64,000 nt of DNA from Panopea generosa (GCA_029582155.1 CM055895.1:22766462-22830461), one strand, 5' to 3'. Positions 41,860 through 53,745 are shown, counted from the stretch's first letter. Numbers and translations: made by a program. The notes: generated by a model not told the origin, from the sequence alone.

Positions 41860-43080
41860 CACACATCATCATCATCATCAATATTATCATCAGCAGTTTT
41901 AGCAGCAGCAATGACTGTAATACCAAGAAACATTCACCTGCTGAAGTGTATGCCCATCCTCCTCCTCTTCATCACCATCATCATCAGCAGCAGCATAAGC
42001 AGCAGCAGCAATGACTGTAATATCAGGAACATTCACCTGCTGAAGTGTATGCTCATCCTTCTCCTCTTCATCACCATCATCATCAGCAGCAGCATAAGCA
42101 GCAGCAGCAGCAATGACTGTAATATCAGGAACATTCACCTGCTGAAGTGTATGCTCATCCTCCTCCTCTTCATCACCATCATCAATACCATCATCATCAG
42201 CAGCAGCATAAGCAGCAGCAATGACTGTAATATCAAGAACTATTCACCTGCTGAAGTGTATGCCCATCATCCGCCTCTTCATCACCGTCATCATCAATAC
42301 CATCATCATCAGCAGCAGCATCAGTAGCAGCAATGACTGTAATATCAAGAAACAATCACCTACTGAAGTGTATGCTCATCCTCCTCCTCCTCTTCATCAC
42401 CATCATCAATACCATCATCATCAGCAGCAGCATAAGCAGCAGCAATGACTGTAATATCAAGAACTATTCACCTGCTGAAGTGTATGCTCATCATCCTCCT
42501 CTTCATCACCGTCATCATCAGCAGCAGCATAAGCAGCAGCAGCAGCAGCAGCAGCAATGACTGTAATATCAAGAAACATTCACCTGCTGAAGTGTATGCT
42601 CATCATCTTCCTCTTCATCACCGTCATCATCAATACCATCATCATCAGCAGCAGCATCAGCAGCAGCAATGACTAATATAAAAAAACATAACATTCACCT
42701 GCTGAAGTGTATGCTCATTCTCCTCCTCTTCATCACCGTCATCGTCAATACCATCATCATCAGCAGCAGCATCAATAGCAGCAGTGACTAATATCAAAAA
42801 ACATAACAATCACCTGCTGAAGTGCATGATCCTCCTCCTCATCATCACCATCATCATCAGTACCATCATCATCAGCAGCAGCAGCAGTTATGACTGTAAA
42901 ATAAAAAAACATAGCAATCACCTGCTGAATTGTATGATCCTCCTCATCTTCATCATCATCACCACCATCATCAATACCAGCATCAGCAGCAGCAGCATCA
43001 GCAGCAACAGCTGTAACATCAAGAAACATAACACTCCCCTGCTGAAGGGTAATGCTTTTCTTTCTCATCATCACCATGAA
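41860..43080. repeat. CAT/CAG-rich composite array of about 110 bp units
   Basis: Each unit joins a (CAT)n and (CAG)n block to a unique part: AATGACTGTAATATCAAGAA, CATTCACCTGCTGAAGTGTA, TGCTCATCCTCCTCCTCTTC. Roughly eleven units, variable because the trinucleotide blocks differ in length. Repetitive open frames occur on both strands (for example D/E-rich and poly-Ala on the minus strand). Confidence 0.9.
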
Positions 43081-43320
43081 TACAAAAGCTCTAACAGTAA
43101 GTTATCTTCCATTCTTAGCAGCAGCAGCAACACCAACATCATTATAATCATTTCCAACAGCAGATTCACCATCTTAACAATCAACATTATCCACATCAGT
43201 AGTGTTACAACTAAAAATGGTGTCATCAGCATCATAGCTGATAACATTATAAACATCACCTCTGATATCAGCAGCAGTAAAACATTACAATTAAATCATC
43301 AGCATCATCATCATTGACTG
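43081..43320. repeat. ATC-rich low-complexity tail of the array
   Basis: AACATCATTATAATCATTTC, CATCAGCAGCAGTAAAACAT and similar, without the regular unit. Confidence 0.7.
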
Positions 43321-43598
43321 TTGATTGTGATAGTTCATACAACCCCACTTTATATCTCTACAGAGTAATATTTTGAAAGGAAACTCAATATTTCCATTTT
43401 ATTTCTAAATTAGCATATAGGATTGCAAACCATATGTGAGGATTGTGGGAAAAGGATGTAAAAAAAGAGTATAATTTACATTAAGTGGTTTTCTGTTTGG
43501 ACTGGTTAAATAAACAACAATTTTAGCAAATACACAATGTTTGTGTGTAACTGATTTCTTGTACTAAGGTGCCAGTGTGCTTCATGGGAGATGGCGTT
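43321..43598. other. Spacer, no feature seen
   Basis: AT-rich, nothing recognised. Confidence 0.4.
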
Positions 43599-43829
43599 TA
43601 AAGGAACTCATGGCAGTGTAGAAGTCATGTTTGACTCGTTATTTTTTCACATACCAAATTAATCATTACACATAACAAATATAACCACATGGATTCACGG
43701 CAATGTACACACTGATTTCACTCATAACTATGAGTTTTTTTCTTATTTTTTCACATGCCAAATGAACATAATTTTTATAACCATATGGAAAGCTGTGAAA
43801 AATAATCAAAATTGCCATGTTTCTCTTTA
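43599..43829. mobile_element. Short MITE-like element
   Basis: Ends TTTAAAGGAACTCATGGCAG and, on the other strand, TTAAAGAGAAACATGGCAA form an imperfect terminal inverted repeat around about 230 bp. It abuts T-family copy 2. No coding capacity. Confidence 0.5.
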
Positions 43830-44574
43830 AGGGGAATATAATCATGATTTTTCAATATATTAAAGTTGGCTAAAACATTTTCCCCAATATATCATGCCTT
43901 TATATACTCATTGACCCCATTTTATTAAAGGGATATCTATTTAAACATGCCAATATAATATTTCTTAACTTAAATACACGCCTATGTTAGACTAAAATAG
44001 ATATGAAACATATTTTGTGACGTATTAAATGAGTCAGTGATTTCATTTTGATTTCATTTTGATCTGTTATAGAAATTTACACATAGTAAACATTGTTTCA
44101 TCTTGGAAAGAGTCTGAATTTCGATGTGGTCGTCAAACAGTATTTAACCATTTGCCCCATAAGCATTTTCTTGGACTCTTCCAAATTGAAAGCATTAATT
44201 CACCACATAACAACAATGGGTGAATTATGTTTATTATGTTTATATTAACTGACAGAGTGGAAAACAGTGCAGGAAGTGTTCAAAGTGCTTGTTACGAGCA
44301 ATCTGAACTCTTCCTGCACTGTTTTCAGAGGCCTTCTGTGATTGGTGCGGGAAAACGTGTATAGATCTATGGAGTAAAGGGTTAAGTGATATCGGTTATT
44401 AGAATGGGGATTTAATTTCAAATTTACCACTTCAATTTAAATATCGATTTTGTCACGTTTTGATGGATTTGACTTACCAAATCATTCGGATTTTTATTTA
44501 TTAATGATAATAAGATGCTTTATATTGATTATAATGATTTTTGATTTTTTTCTGACATGCTAATAGTTAAAGGG
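43824..44574 (+). mobile_element. T-family element, copy 2, split by the MITE
   Basis: Left end CTTTAAGGGGAATATAATCA; internal blocks CCTATGTTAGACTAAAATAG, CATCTTGGAAAGAGTCTGAA, ACGTTTTGATGGATTTGACT. The 242-bp MITE interrupts it at 44144-44385. Confidence 0.75.
44144..44385. mobile_element. piggyBac-type MITE, 242 bp, opposite orientation
   Basis: Same hairpin core as the copy at 3732 (GGAAAACAGTGCAGGAAG, TTACGAGCAATCTGAA, TTCCTGCACTGTTTTC), ending ACTCCATAG../GTAAAGGG|TTAA. It sits inside a T-family repeat; related copies of that repeat have a single TTAA at this point. Confidence 0.88.
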
Positions 44575-44629
44575 GAGTACATGGGAATAAAATGTTACAA
44601 GTGTCTTAAAAAATAATACTATTTAGCGG

Positions 44630-44800
44630 GTAGTTCTCAGTCTGGTCGAGTAGGTTTCATTATAATGTGAGTGGGTTGGGTATCATACCATTATGTGTCT
44701 CGCAGCAACATGATAGTATCCAGTGTGGCAGTGCTCAGAATATTGTCTGGAGTAGACACTGACGTGACATGACCATACATTAACATCACCCTTATTTGAA
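44630..44800 (+). repeat. SINE-B, 3' part
   Basis: Begins in the body (TCTGGTCGAGTAGGTTTCAT) and continues TAATGTGAGTGGGTTGGGTA and ACCATTATGTGTCTCGCAGC to ACATCACCC. The head is missing. Confidence 0.7.
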
Positions 44801-44839
44801 TAATAGATAATATGTACATAATATGTACAAATGACAGTC

Positions 44840-45015
44840 TGGTGGATTGATAGATTATTGGCTGCTGATGCCAAGGGTTATGAGTTGGGTCACAGGCTTG
44901 ACCCTGTGGCTTATCAGAAACAATGCTTAGTACTGGTTTTACGGAGGAAACATTAATAAACTTGAGACAATTTATAAAAGCTATGTCTAGTTACAATAAA
45001 TTAGTATAAACTAGT
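44840..45015 (+). repeat. SINE-D copy
   Basis: GGCTGCTGATGCCAAGGGTT and CAGGCTTGACCCTGTGGCTT, CTTAGTACTGGTTTTACG, tail AATAAATTAGTATAAACT. Confidence 0.72.
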
Positions 45016-45154
45016 ATGTACTCATATACAACATGATGCATATTTTAAATTAAATTAACCAAGTATATATGCAAACCCTTACTTTCTAATTTGGAAAGCG
45101 GTTCTGAAAATTGTTATTTAACTCATATTTTCAAAACTAACTTCTTTTTTTTGA

Positions 45155-45349
45155 ATTGGGTTTAACACCATTTTCAACACATGTCATAATTCTATTATTT
45201 ATGGCATATTAAGTTTTGTTCATGACAAGTGGCAAACTTCTTCACATAAAGCTTTTTGGACTGAGCTGGGCTCCAGCCAGTGACCTCACAGGTGAGATAA
45301 AGGGGTCATTAGATGACAGTGCCTTAGACCACTTAGCCACAGAGTACAC
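45155..45349 (-). repeat. SINE-A copy, reverse
   Basis: Starts with GGGTTTAACACCATTTTCAA and ends at the reversed A box (TTAGACCACTTAGCCAC). It stands head to head with the next copy. Confidence 0.8.
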
Positions 45350-45360
45350 TTTAAAACTAA

Positions 45361-45612
45361 GGTCCTTCATGGCCTAGTGGTCTGTGGTGCCGTCTCAAGA
45401 TCACTTCCCTCTCACCGCTAAGGTAATAGGTTCGAGTCACACTCGCTCCAAAAATTTAATGTGAGAAAGTTTGCCAGTTACTTGTGGAAGTATGGCGGTT
45501 CTACTCAGGTTCATTCTTAGGTCTTCCTCCGCCAATAAAACTAGATATGCCATATATAATTATATAACCTGAAATGTGTTGAGAGTGGTGTTAAACCCCA
45601 TTAAAAATAAAA
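45361..45612 (+). repeat. SINE-A copy
   Basis: Head GGTCCTTCATGGCCTAGTGG, B box GGTTCGAGTCAC, body, tail with a small ATATAATT insertion, and A-rich end. Confidence 0.87.
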
Positions 45613-45619
45613 CAAACAA

Positions 45620-46030
45620 AACCTTTCAAAACTAACACAACACTGCTAGTATTATAGACATGTAAATATGGAGTGTCAGATTGTAATACTAATATAAAAA
45701 TTATTAGTAAAGATTAATTTGATGCGTGATCATGACTAAAATCAGTTTGAACATTGCTCTGCTCGGTCCGTTTAATTAAAAAGTAATATAGATTGTTTAT
45801 AATAAACCACCGTGTACAAAATTAACAAGACTTAAATCGGCTGTTCATTGATACGCATATGTCAAAATGATATGAAACACCTTCCAATATATTTTATTTA
45901 AATGCATTTTTGATGTAAGTATACTCGTCTCTAGTTTTGTAACTCAAACAGTTACCGACCTGTCTCTACTTTTGTTTTTAGGATAAATCAACCTGTTGTA
46001 AACAACCATCTATGATAACCTGTTTTTATG
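45620..46030. other. Spacer, no feature seen
   Basis: AT-rich sequence between SINE-A and the poly-C run. Confidence 0.45.
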
Positions 46031-47742
46031 CCCCCCCCCCCCCCCCCCCCCCATATAGTAATCGCAGCGTCCGTCGGTCCTTCCGTCCAGTATTTCGTTT
46101 CCGGCCTGTATCTTTGTCATGCATAGATGGATTTACAAATCATCAACATAACATGACGACATGTCGCGAGTAAGACCCACACCGGTACCTCAAAGGCCAA
46201 GGTCACAATTTGAGTTTGTTTGAATACAGTCTATATGAGATTTAGTGTCTGGCCTGTAACTTTGTCATGCATAGATGGATTTAAATGATACTTGCTACAA
46301 ATGATCAGCATAGCATGACAATGTGTTGCGATTAAGATCCACACCCGTAACTGAAAGGTTAAGGTCACTATTCGAGTTTGTTAAACAAACTTCGAGTTTG
46401 TATGAGATTTCGTATCCGGCCTGTAACTTTGTCAAGCATTGATGGATTTTATAAATACGTACTACAAATGATCAACATAACATGACAATGTGTTGCAATA
46501 GGACCCACACCTGTACCTCAAAGGTCAAGGTCACAATTTGAGTTTGTTTAACAACACTTTGAGACTGAGATTTTGTGTCCAGCCTGTAACTTTGTCATTC
46601 AAAGATTGACTTTAATGATACTTGCTACAATGGATCAACATAACATGACGACATGTCATGAATAAGAACCACACCTGTACCTCAAAGGTCAAGGTCAGAA
46701 TTTGAGTTTGTTTGACAACACTTTGAGACTGAGATTTTGTGTCCGGCCTGTAACTTTGTCATTCAAAGATTGACTTTAATGATACTTGCTACAATGGATC
46801 AACATAACATGACGACATGTCATGAATAAGAACCACACCTGTACCTCAAAGGTCAAGGTCACAATTTGAGTTTGACAACACTTTGAGTCTGTCAGATTTC
46901 ATGTCCGGCTTGCAACTTTGTCATGCATAGATGGATTTTTATAAATACTTGTTATAAATGATCAACATAACATGACAACATGTTGCACTTAATACCATAA
47001 CTCCCACTTCAAAAGTCAAGGTCACAATTTAACATTGTTTGACAACACTTTCAGTCATTTTGACATTTCTTGTCATGTCTGTCATCTATGGATAAATTTT
47101 AAAAACACTTGGCTCAGTCGATCAACATGACATAATTAAGTGTCGCATGTAAGACCCAGAACCTTTCCACAAAGATCAAGGTCACACTTTCAATTTGTTT
47201 GATATTGTGTGTCTGGTGTGTGACTTTGCCTTTAATTTTGCTCAATTTATCAAGATGACATGACGACATGTCATAAGTAAGACTTAGACCCATACCACAA
47301 AGGTCAAGGTCACACTTTTAGTATGTATGACAACACTTTGAATCTGTTTGAGATTTCAAGTCTGTCCTTTAACTTTATCATACATAGATGGATTTCAAAA
47401 ACACTTGGCTCAATTTATCAACAATTGAATTGTAACTTTGTCTTACATTTAAGGATTTTCAAATAGCTTGACACAAGTGATCAGCATGTCATGATGATGT
47501 TTCAGCAGCATTTAATTGTTGAAAAACCGAGACCATTACATTAGATGTCAAAGTCATGGTTACACAAAGGTCAAGGTCATGCTTTAATGTAAGAAACATC
47601 AAATTGCATGTCAAGTCTGAAACATCAGTCCATTACTCTTTATAATCATGGATAGATACATCGCTACCTATTATAACATAATGATATTGTTATTTTTCAA
47701 CGACCATTTGGGGGGCATGCGACACTTACCGGTGACATTTCT
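46031..47742 (-). repeat. Composite element with internal 165-bp array (copy 2), starting at a poly-C run
   Basis: Reverse-oriented longer relative of 7884-8912: about nine array units of roughly 165 bp. Most carry TCAAAGGTCAAGGTCAC; units at about 46560 and 46725 are nearly identical. The array end is marked by 22 C at 46031-46052. No coding capacity. Confidence 0.78.
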
Positions 47743-47754
47743 TGTTCTTGTTAT

Positions 47755-48350
47755 GACACCTGCATTTAAAAAAAAACCATGTTATACTCATAAAAAAACA
47801 GGCACCTGCATTAAGAGATATGAATTTAGTACCTGTATAAAGTGACCTGATTTATTTGATGTAAGAAGCCACCTGCATTTAGTGACATGTTATATGTGGT
47901 AACTCCTAATAAACAGGCACCTGCATTTAGAGATATGAATTTAGTACCTGTATAAAGTGACCTGATTTATTTGTTATAAGAAGTCACCTGCATTTAGTGA
48001 CATGCTATATGTGGTAACTCCTAATAAACAGGCACCTGCATTTAGAGATATGAATTTAGTACCTGTATAAAGTGACCTGATTTATTTGTTACAAGAAGTC
48101 ACCTGCATTTAGTGACATGCTATATGTGGTAACTCCTAATAAACAGGCACCTGCATTAAGAGATATATTTTTAGTACCTGTACACAGAGTCCTTGTTAAT
48201 ATCAGGCACTTGCATTTAGAGACTAATAAAGCAGGTACATGCATTAAGAGATATGATTTTGTACCTGTACACAGAGTCCTTGTCAATATCAGGCACCTGC
48301 AGTTATAGACTAATTAAGCAGGTACATGCATTAAGAGATTTGATTTTGGT
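47755..48350. repeat. Tandem repeat of about 126 bp with internal CACCTGCATTTAG subunits
   Basis: Units carry AAACAGGCACCTGCATTTAG, AGATATGAATTTAGTACCTG, TATAAAGTGACCTGATTTAT and GACATGCTATATGTGGTAAC. Three regular units are followed by shorter irregular ones. Confidence 0.88.
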
Positions 48351-49187
48351 ACATTTGTACATGTGTAGAATTACATGTTTTGTTCTTTGTCTTGAATAAA
48401 ATAAATTTGACTGCTGCTTTATATTTTCACCCCAACCATACCCCCTTCCCTTGCTCTGCGCTGTTCCATTAGTCATCCTTGTACATAAGCTGTCTTTACC
48501 CTCAGTTATAATCTGTTCTATGCTGTACACCAGAAAGTCATATTTTAATGAGCCGTGTTACACAACAGAAATCTTATACAGTCTTCATAATTTACAGATG
48601 TTGTGCAAAATGTTACCATGGAAACGAAATTCTCCACATGTCACATTTTAATGATTCACTGCTTTTGTACTTCTGATTAGAAATGTTTGAAAATAAAAGA
48701 ATCTTTATTGAACCTGAATTTTAATGAGATTCGTTATTGATTTTTGTCAAATGTCGGAATGACTTTTGAGCCATTGTTTCGTACCAGATTGTATTTTTAT
48801 ATCAATTAAACATAATTATTCATCTTAATGTTAATTGGATGTGTTTCTGATGTTGCTTGCTGTGGTATTGCTGTACATTATCAAATTATGACCCAAGAGC
48901 ATTTTCATCATCATTAATTTCTTTGTCATGTTAGTTTTGTGAGATATTAAAAAAAAAAAAAACACTTAGAAAAAATCAAATTTGTTTTTACTGAAAATCA
49001 ATTTTCTCTACTTATGCATTGTTTGTGTTTTTGGTTGAAGGTCACAGATTTAAGTTCTCATCGCTTCTAAAATGTACCCTAATTGCTTCAGCCTTATTTG
49101 GCTGTGAAATAAACATATATTTTTTAGTGTTAAAATATATTAAGAGCCTATGGATTTGTTTGTTTGAATATATAACGTCTTTTTTAT
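48351..49187. other. Spacer, no gene seen
   Basis: No repeat family or exon recognised; short open frames have no recognisable features. Confidence 0.45.
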
Positions 49188-49450
49188 GCCAGCAAGGCTG
49201 AAACAGACGATCAGTTAATCTATCCATGCACTATTTCCTGGGATCCTGAAAGGTTAACCAGTACTCAAGCACACCTATCTCCGCAGGTAACTGATTAACT
49301 TTCCCACTAGAATCAGCTGTGAGAGATGAATGACAATGAGATGCAATGTCGTATATATCCATCTATCATCATCACGGAGTTTTGGACAGGGTGGAAATTA
49401 GAACTCGCGACCACTGGAATGATTGTCATATGTGCTACAAACTCACAGAA
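49188..49450 (-). repeat. SINE-C copy, reverse
   Basis: GATCAGTTAATCTATCCATG, then CTGGGATCCTGAAAGGTTAA and CAGTACTCAAGCACACC, through to a reversed head with AACTCGCGACC. Confidence 0.77.
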
Positions 49451-49696
49451 CTAACTAATCTGAAATAGTTATAAGAAAAATGACAGAAAGGAATGCTACC
49501 ACAGGTGCTTGTATTGTAAATTCCTCTTTCCTAAAAGGGGCCGCTGGAGATAACTAAATGTTCCACCAAATATCACCCTTTTTATTTAAACTTTTCTGAT
49601 AACCTCTCCTCACTTATATTCTAGCATTTTTCAATGATTCAATGTTGCATTATTTGTCTGTGTGTGCACTCTGGCAACCCCATTTTTAATTTGAGT

Positions 49697-49840
49697 GTCC
49701 TTCTTGGCTGAATCGTAGAAGGTGCTGTTGTCTAATGGCCATTTATCTCTCATCACTGTGGTCATGGGTTCGAGCCTATTTCGCTCCAAAACCGTTATGT
49801 AAGAAAGCCTGCCAGTTGTTTGTGGAAGGATTTAATTGGA
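49697..49840 (+). repeat. SINE-A, 5' part
   Basis: Head (GTCCTTCTTGGCTGAATCGT), B box GGTTCGAGCC, body to GTTTGTGGAAGGA. The tail is absent. Confidence 0.7.
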
Positions 49841-50016
49841 TTTTCACTGAACTTAATTACACAGTAGATATATAACCATTATAATAGAGGCATGTTTCGA
49901 ACTGGCCAAATCCTATAAGATAAAATATGTTATAAACTTTGATTGAAAACATACTATTCTCTAACTCTCTTATTTCATAATGGATTTTCACCAAGCTTAC
50001 GCAGTATCTATATAAA

Positions 50017-51502
50017 CTGAACAAAAAAAGAAACTTCTGATTTCTATACATATCTTTTTACTATTATAGAAAGAAATCAACATGTCAAATGGCCTACATA
50101 TGTTCGGGCGAACGCTTATGTGTCAAATAAAACAAATTGTAACTGGATTGTACGCTTTACACAAAAAAGAAAACGTTTACAGTGATTTCTTCGTGCATGC
50201 ACGGACCAGCATGATCTGTGTTTATGAAATCGAACATTTCAGTCTGATTTTATAGACTTTGTTGTCAATTAGAAAAAGATATTGAAAAATATTGAAATTT
50301 ATTCAGTTTTCTTTCTTTTTGATATGCCTAGAATTCCACCAAATTTTCCGTGAATGTGCCATTGGCATGCGTAATGCTGATATTGCGATGAATGAGGTTG
50401 CTAGGGTTGTTGGCAGTTCTAGCCGTGCTATTCGAAACCTTAGGCAATGTTTTCGAGCAACAGGATGTACGGAAGATTTACCATGTAATGGAAGTCTGGG
50501 CGTCATGACGCATGGGCAAGAATCTTATATCATGAACACCTACGCAATCGTTTCCAAACTTACACTGCCACTGCTGTTAACACCCCTGGTACACATTACA
50601 ACCGAATATCTGACCAAACTGTAGGCATTGTCTGGGCGAGGGTGATCTACTTGGACATCACCCTTACATTGGCTGTGTTATGACGTAACGTCACCGCGTA
50701 AATCGTGTTAATTGAGCACGTACACACCATTGCTGGGTAAAGCAACAATGGAATAGCATTCTCTTCTCCGACGAATCCAGATTTTCCATTCATCGAATTG
50801 ATGGCAGGGTTTGAGTATACCGTAGAAGAAATTAACGTTATGCCGACTGCTGTGTACTTGAACAAGATCGGTTAGGGTGTGGAGGTTCTGTCATGGTCAG
50901 AACAGGTATTGCACATGGTTATTGCACACCTCTCATCGTTATTGATGGGAATTTGAATGCCAAATGCTAACGAGATGAGATTCTTGTGAGGCACATCATC
51001 CCGCTATTTCAAAATAATGCCAATATCAGTCAGTTTCAACAGGATAATGCGTTAAGTCATACAGCTAGAGATACTGTAAATTTCCTGAGGACGAATAACA
51101 TTTATTGATGACTGGCCCGCCAAAAGCCCAGATCTGAACCTATCGAACACATGTGGGATAATTTGGACAAGCGTGTTAGACGTCGCCCTATTCCAACATC
51201 AAACGTCAATGAATTAACACAAGCCTTAATTAAGGAGCGGAACAACATTCCACAGGCCGAAATCAACACACTTGTCAGTTCAAGGTGGCCATACCCGGTA
51301 TAAATGTTTGATTTTGGTGTATGAACCCTACCATATTTAATCAACCATTTCATCAGTTTTCCGAGAACGTAGAGCGATAAAATTTTCCACACAAATTCAC
51401 ATTGAAATACTCTTGCAATACATATAAAAATAATTTAACCCTTGTTTTCATAGTTACATATATCTGCACGTAAACACAGCAGAAGTTACTTATTTTGTTC
51501 AG
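50017..51502 (+). mobile_element. Tc1-type DNA transposon, about 1.5 kb
   Basis: Terminal inverted repeats CTGAACAAAAAAAGAAACTT (left, continuing CTG) and, at 51480-51502 on the other strand, CTGAACAAAATAAGTAACTT (continuing CTG). TATA flanks both sides, consistent with TA target sites. It encloses the transposase remnant below. Confidence 0.85.
50290..51303 (+). pseudogene. Tc1-type transposase, inactivated
   Basis: N-terminal helix-turn-helix (CAIGMRNADIAMNEVARVVG, SSSRAIRNLRQCF). Further on, in changing frames: LFSDESRFS with the first catalytic Asp, then QQDNALSHTARDTVNFLRTN with the second, then DDWPAKSPDLN with frame loss just before the expected PIE. The end reads PQAEINTLVSSRWPYPV and stops at 51303. 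In Tc1 family members these are the DDE residues with 34-residue spacing. Several frameshifts and stops make it inactive. Confidence 0.85.
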
Positions 51503-51509
51503 CATATAT

Positions 51510-53204
51510 GTATCTACTATGTATACAATCATGTATATAAGATTTTGGAAAATACTTGAGGTGGCCAAATCTAATAATCTATGTCCATGGTATATACAAC
51601 TGCATGACCCTTTAATCATCAATAATTGCATTATTGTGTCTGCATGCACTCACCAAGATAGGCATCCATATTTTTGTATTTGATCTTCACTGCTTTAACA
51701 CTTAGTTATATAACGGTAGTATAACTCATTAGTAACTTGGCAAAATTAGATTATGTGGAAGGACCATCAAATGATTTAAAATTGCTTTATTTGGCATAGT
51801 CTCTTATTATGCCACAGGTGAGCATTGCCTAGTGTCATCATGACCCTCTTGTTCCATCTGTTAAACTCCCATCAGCTGTGAATACTGTCATGATGTCCTT
51901 TACCGGGAATATCCTGAAGCCAAATTTGAAATTACAATCGTGGAATTACCGGTAATGTAAAGTTGATACTATCGAGGATTTAATATTGATTATAAACATT
52001 TGACAGCTGATAATAAGAATTTGTGATGTTGGTTCAGATGTCTGTTTTCTTGTATTTAATCGTATTAAATGGAGTAACAGATTGTGAACACTGCGATTAA
52101 CTTAGTTATAAATTAATAATTATTGGCTTGGAATGTCTTTGTCTCAGAGCAGTGGGTGCATGCAGGAACCAGTAGGGTTGTGCAATTGCATTGTGCATAC
52201 ATAATTTTGTTTTATACTGATTTATTATAGATTGTTATTGAAGAAGGCTTAGAACTTTTGTGAATCCTTGGTAGAACCAAACTGAGTGTTAAGCCATAAG
52301 GCCAGGTCTGTGATTGAACCTGTGGCCTCTGGCATAAGAAGCACAAACCCTATCCACTACACCACCGCAAATTCTTTACACTGATGTTTCCAACCTTTTC
52401 TCTGTTCAGTTGTTCAACATTGCTCTGTATCCTTATTTGTTTATATGTAAATAGAACCCTGTTGCGCTGAACCCTCAAACTTCATACATGTACATTTACT
52501 TGATTGCATGTCTCTTCTCCCAGACTTGATAATAAATTAATTGTATACTTTCTTATGGGAAAGGGCCCTAAAATTTTGTAATCCGTGGTATTACCAGTAT
52601 TTTACTGAGAAGTTATGAGAGAGACAAATAGCTGTCACAAATCATCACCGCAAAGAAATTCAAAACTGTTTGTAAATGAAAGCAATTTTCTTTCTAACAG
52701 TGTTAAAAGGTGTTTGTTAGTTTTATAGATATTTCAATTTAATGTGGATGTAACTATGGAAACAGCCTAATACAGTAAAATATTTTCTTCACATAAATCC
52801 AGAGAAAAACGTGTATTTAATTCCAAATTAAACCCAAATACAATGTACAGTAAAAATCTGTAGTAATACACATCCCCATAAAGAATATCCCATCTTAAAT
52901 AGCAATATTCTGTATTCATCAGCCATTGGCATGATTTCTGTTCTTACCCGTGAGTATTTGCTTAATAAAGGTGAGGGGTGAGGATTTTATTTTATTTTAA
53001 TTTTAATTTTTAGGCGTTTTTTTATCTGTCTTTTTGTTGTTGTTTTTATGAAAATAAAAAGGATTGGGGCGGCATGAATATTGTGACGTGGATGATAATT
53101 TAGCAAGTCATTTCCAGGAATGTTAAAAGAAAGCTTACAAAGTTGTCATATATGCGGTTAACTAGTTATCATTTGAAAAAAACATTACATCAAGAGCAGA
53201 AGCT
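51510..53204. other. Spacer with one SINE-D remnant
   Basis: Apart from the SINE-D at 52245-52370, AT-rich sequence without recognisable elements. Confidence 0.45.
52245..52370 (-). repeat. SINE-D copy, reverse, partial
   Basis: GTAGAACCAAACTGAGTGTT, then GGCCAGGTCTGTGATTGAAC and the reversed A box (CCCTATCCACTACACCACC). Confidence 0.7.
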
Positions 53205-53214
53205 GTATATTATG

Positions 53215-53745
53215 AGTGTTTCATTCAGGCAATCATGCTATTGTTGTTTCATTCAGGCCATCATGCTATTGTTGTTTCATTCAGACCACCATGCTATTGT
53301 TATTTTATTCAGACCACCATGCTATTGATGTTTTATTCAGACCACCATGCTATTGTTGTTTCATTCAGCCCGCCATGCTTTTGTTGTTTTATTCAGACTG
53401 CCATGCTATTGTTGTTTCATTCAGACCACCATGCTATTGCTGTTTCATTCAGACCGCCATGCTATTGTTGTTTTATTCAGACTACCATGATATTGTTGTT
53501 TCATTCAGACTGCCATGCTATTGTTGTTTCATTCAGACCACCATGCTATTGTTGTTTCATTCAGACCACCATGCCTTTGTTGTTTCATTCAGGCCATCAT
53601 GCTATTGTTGTTTCATTCAGACCACCATGCTATTGTTGTTTTATTCAGACTGCCATGCTATTGATGTTTCATTCAGACCACCATGCTATTGTTGTTTCAT
53701 TCAGACCACCATGCTATTGTTGTTTCATTCAGACAACCATGCTAC
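53215..53745 (+). repeat. 28-bp minisatellite, about 19 copies
   Basis: Unit TCATTCAGACCACCATGCTA, TTGTTGTT, with exact 28-bp steps (53221, 53249, 53277 and so on). No frame of the unit contains a stop on the plus strand, so a 197-codon open frame cycles through all three frames and gives a 28-residue periodic peptide. Not considered coding. Confidence 0.96.

Noticed and set aside
41899-43317. Poly-Ala/Asp-Glu or Ser-rich proteins in the CAT/CAG array
   Set aside because: Low-complexity translation of trinucleotide blocks, open on both strands, no conserved domain.
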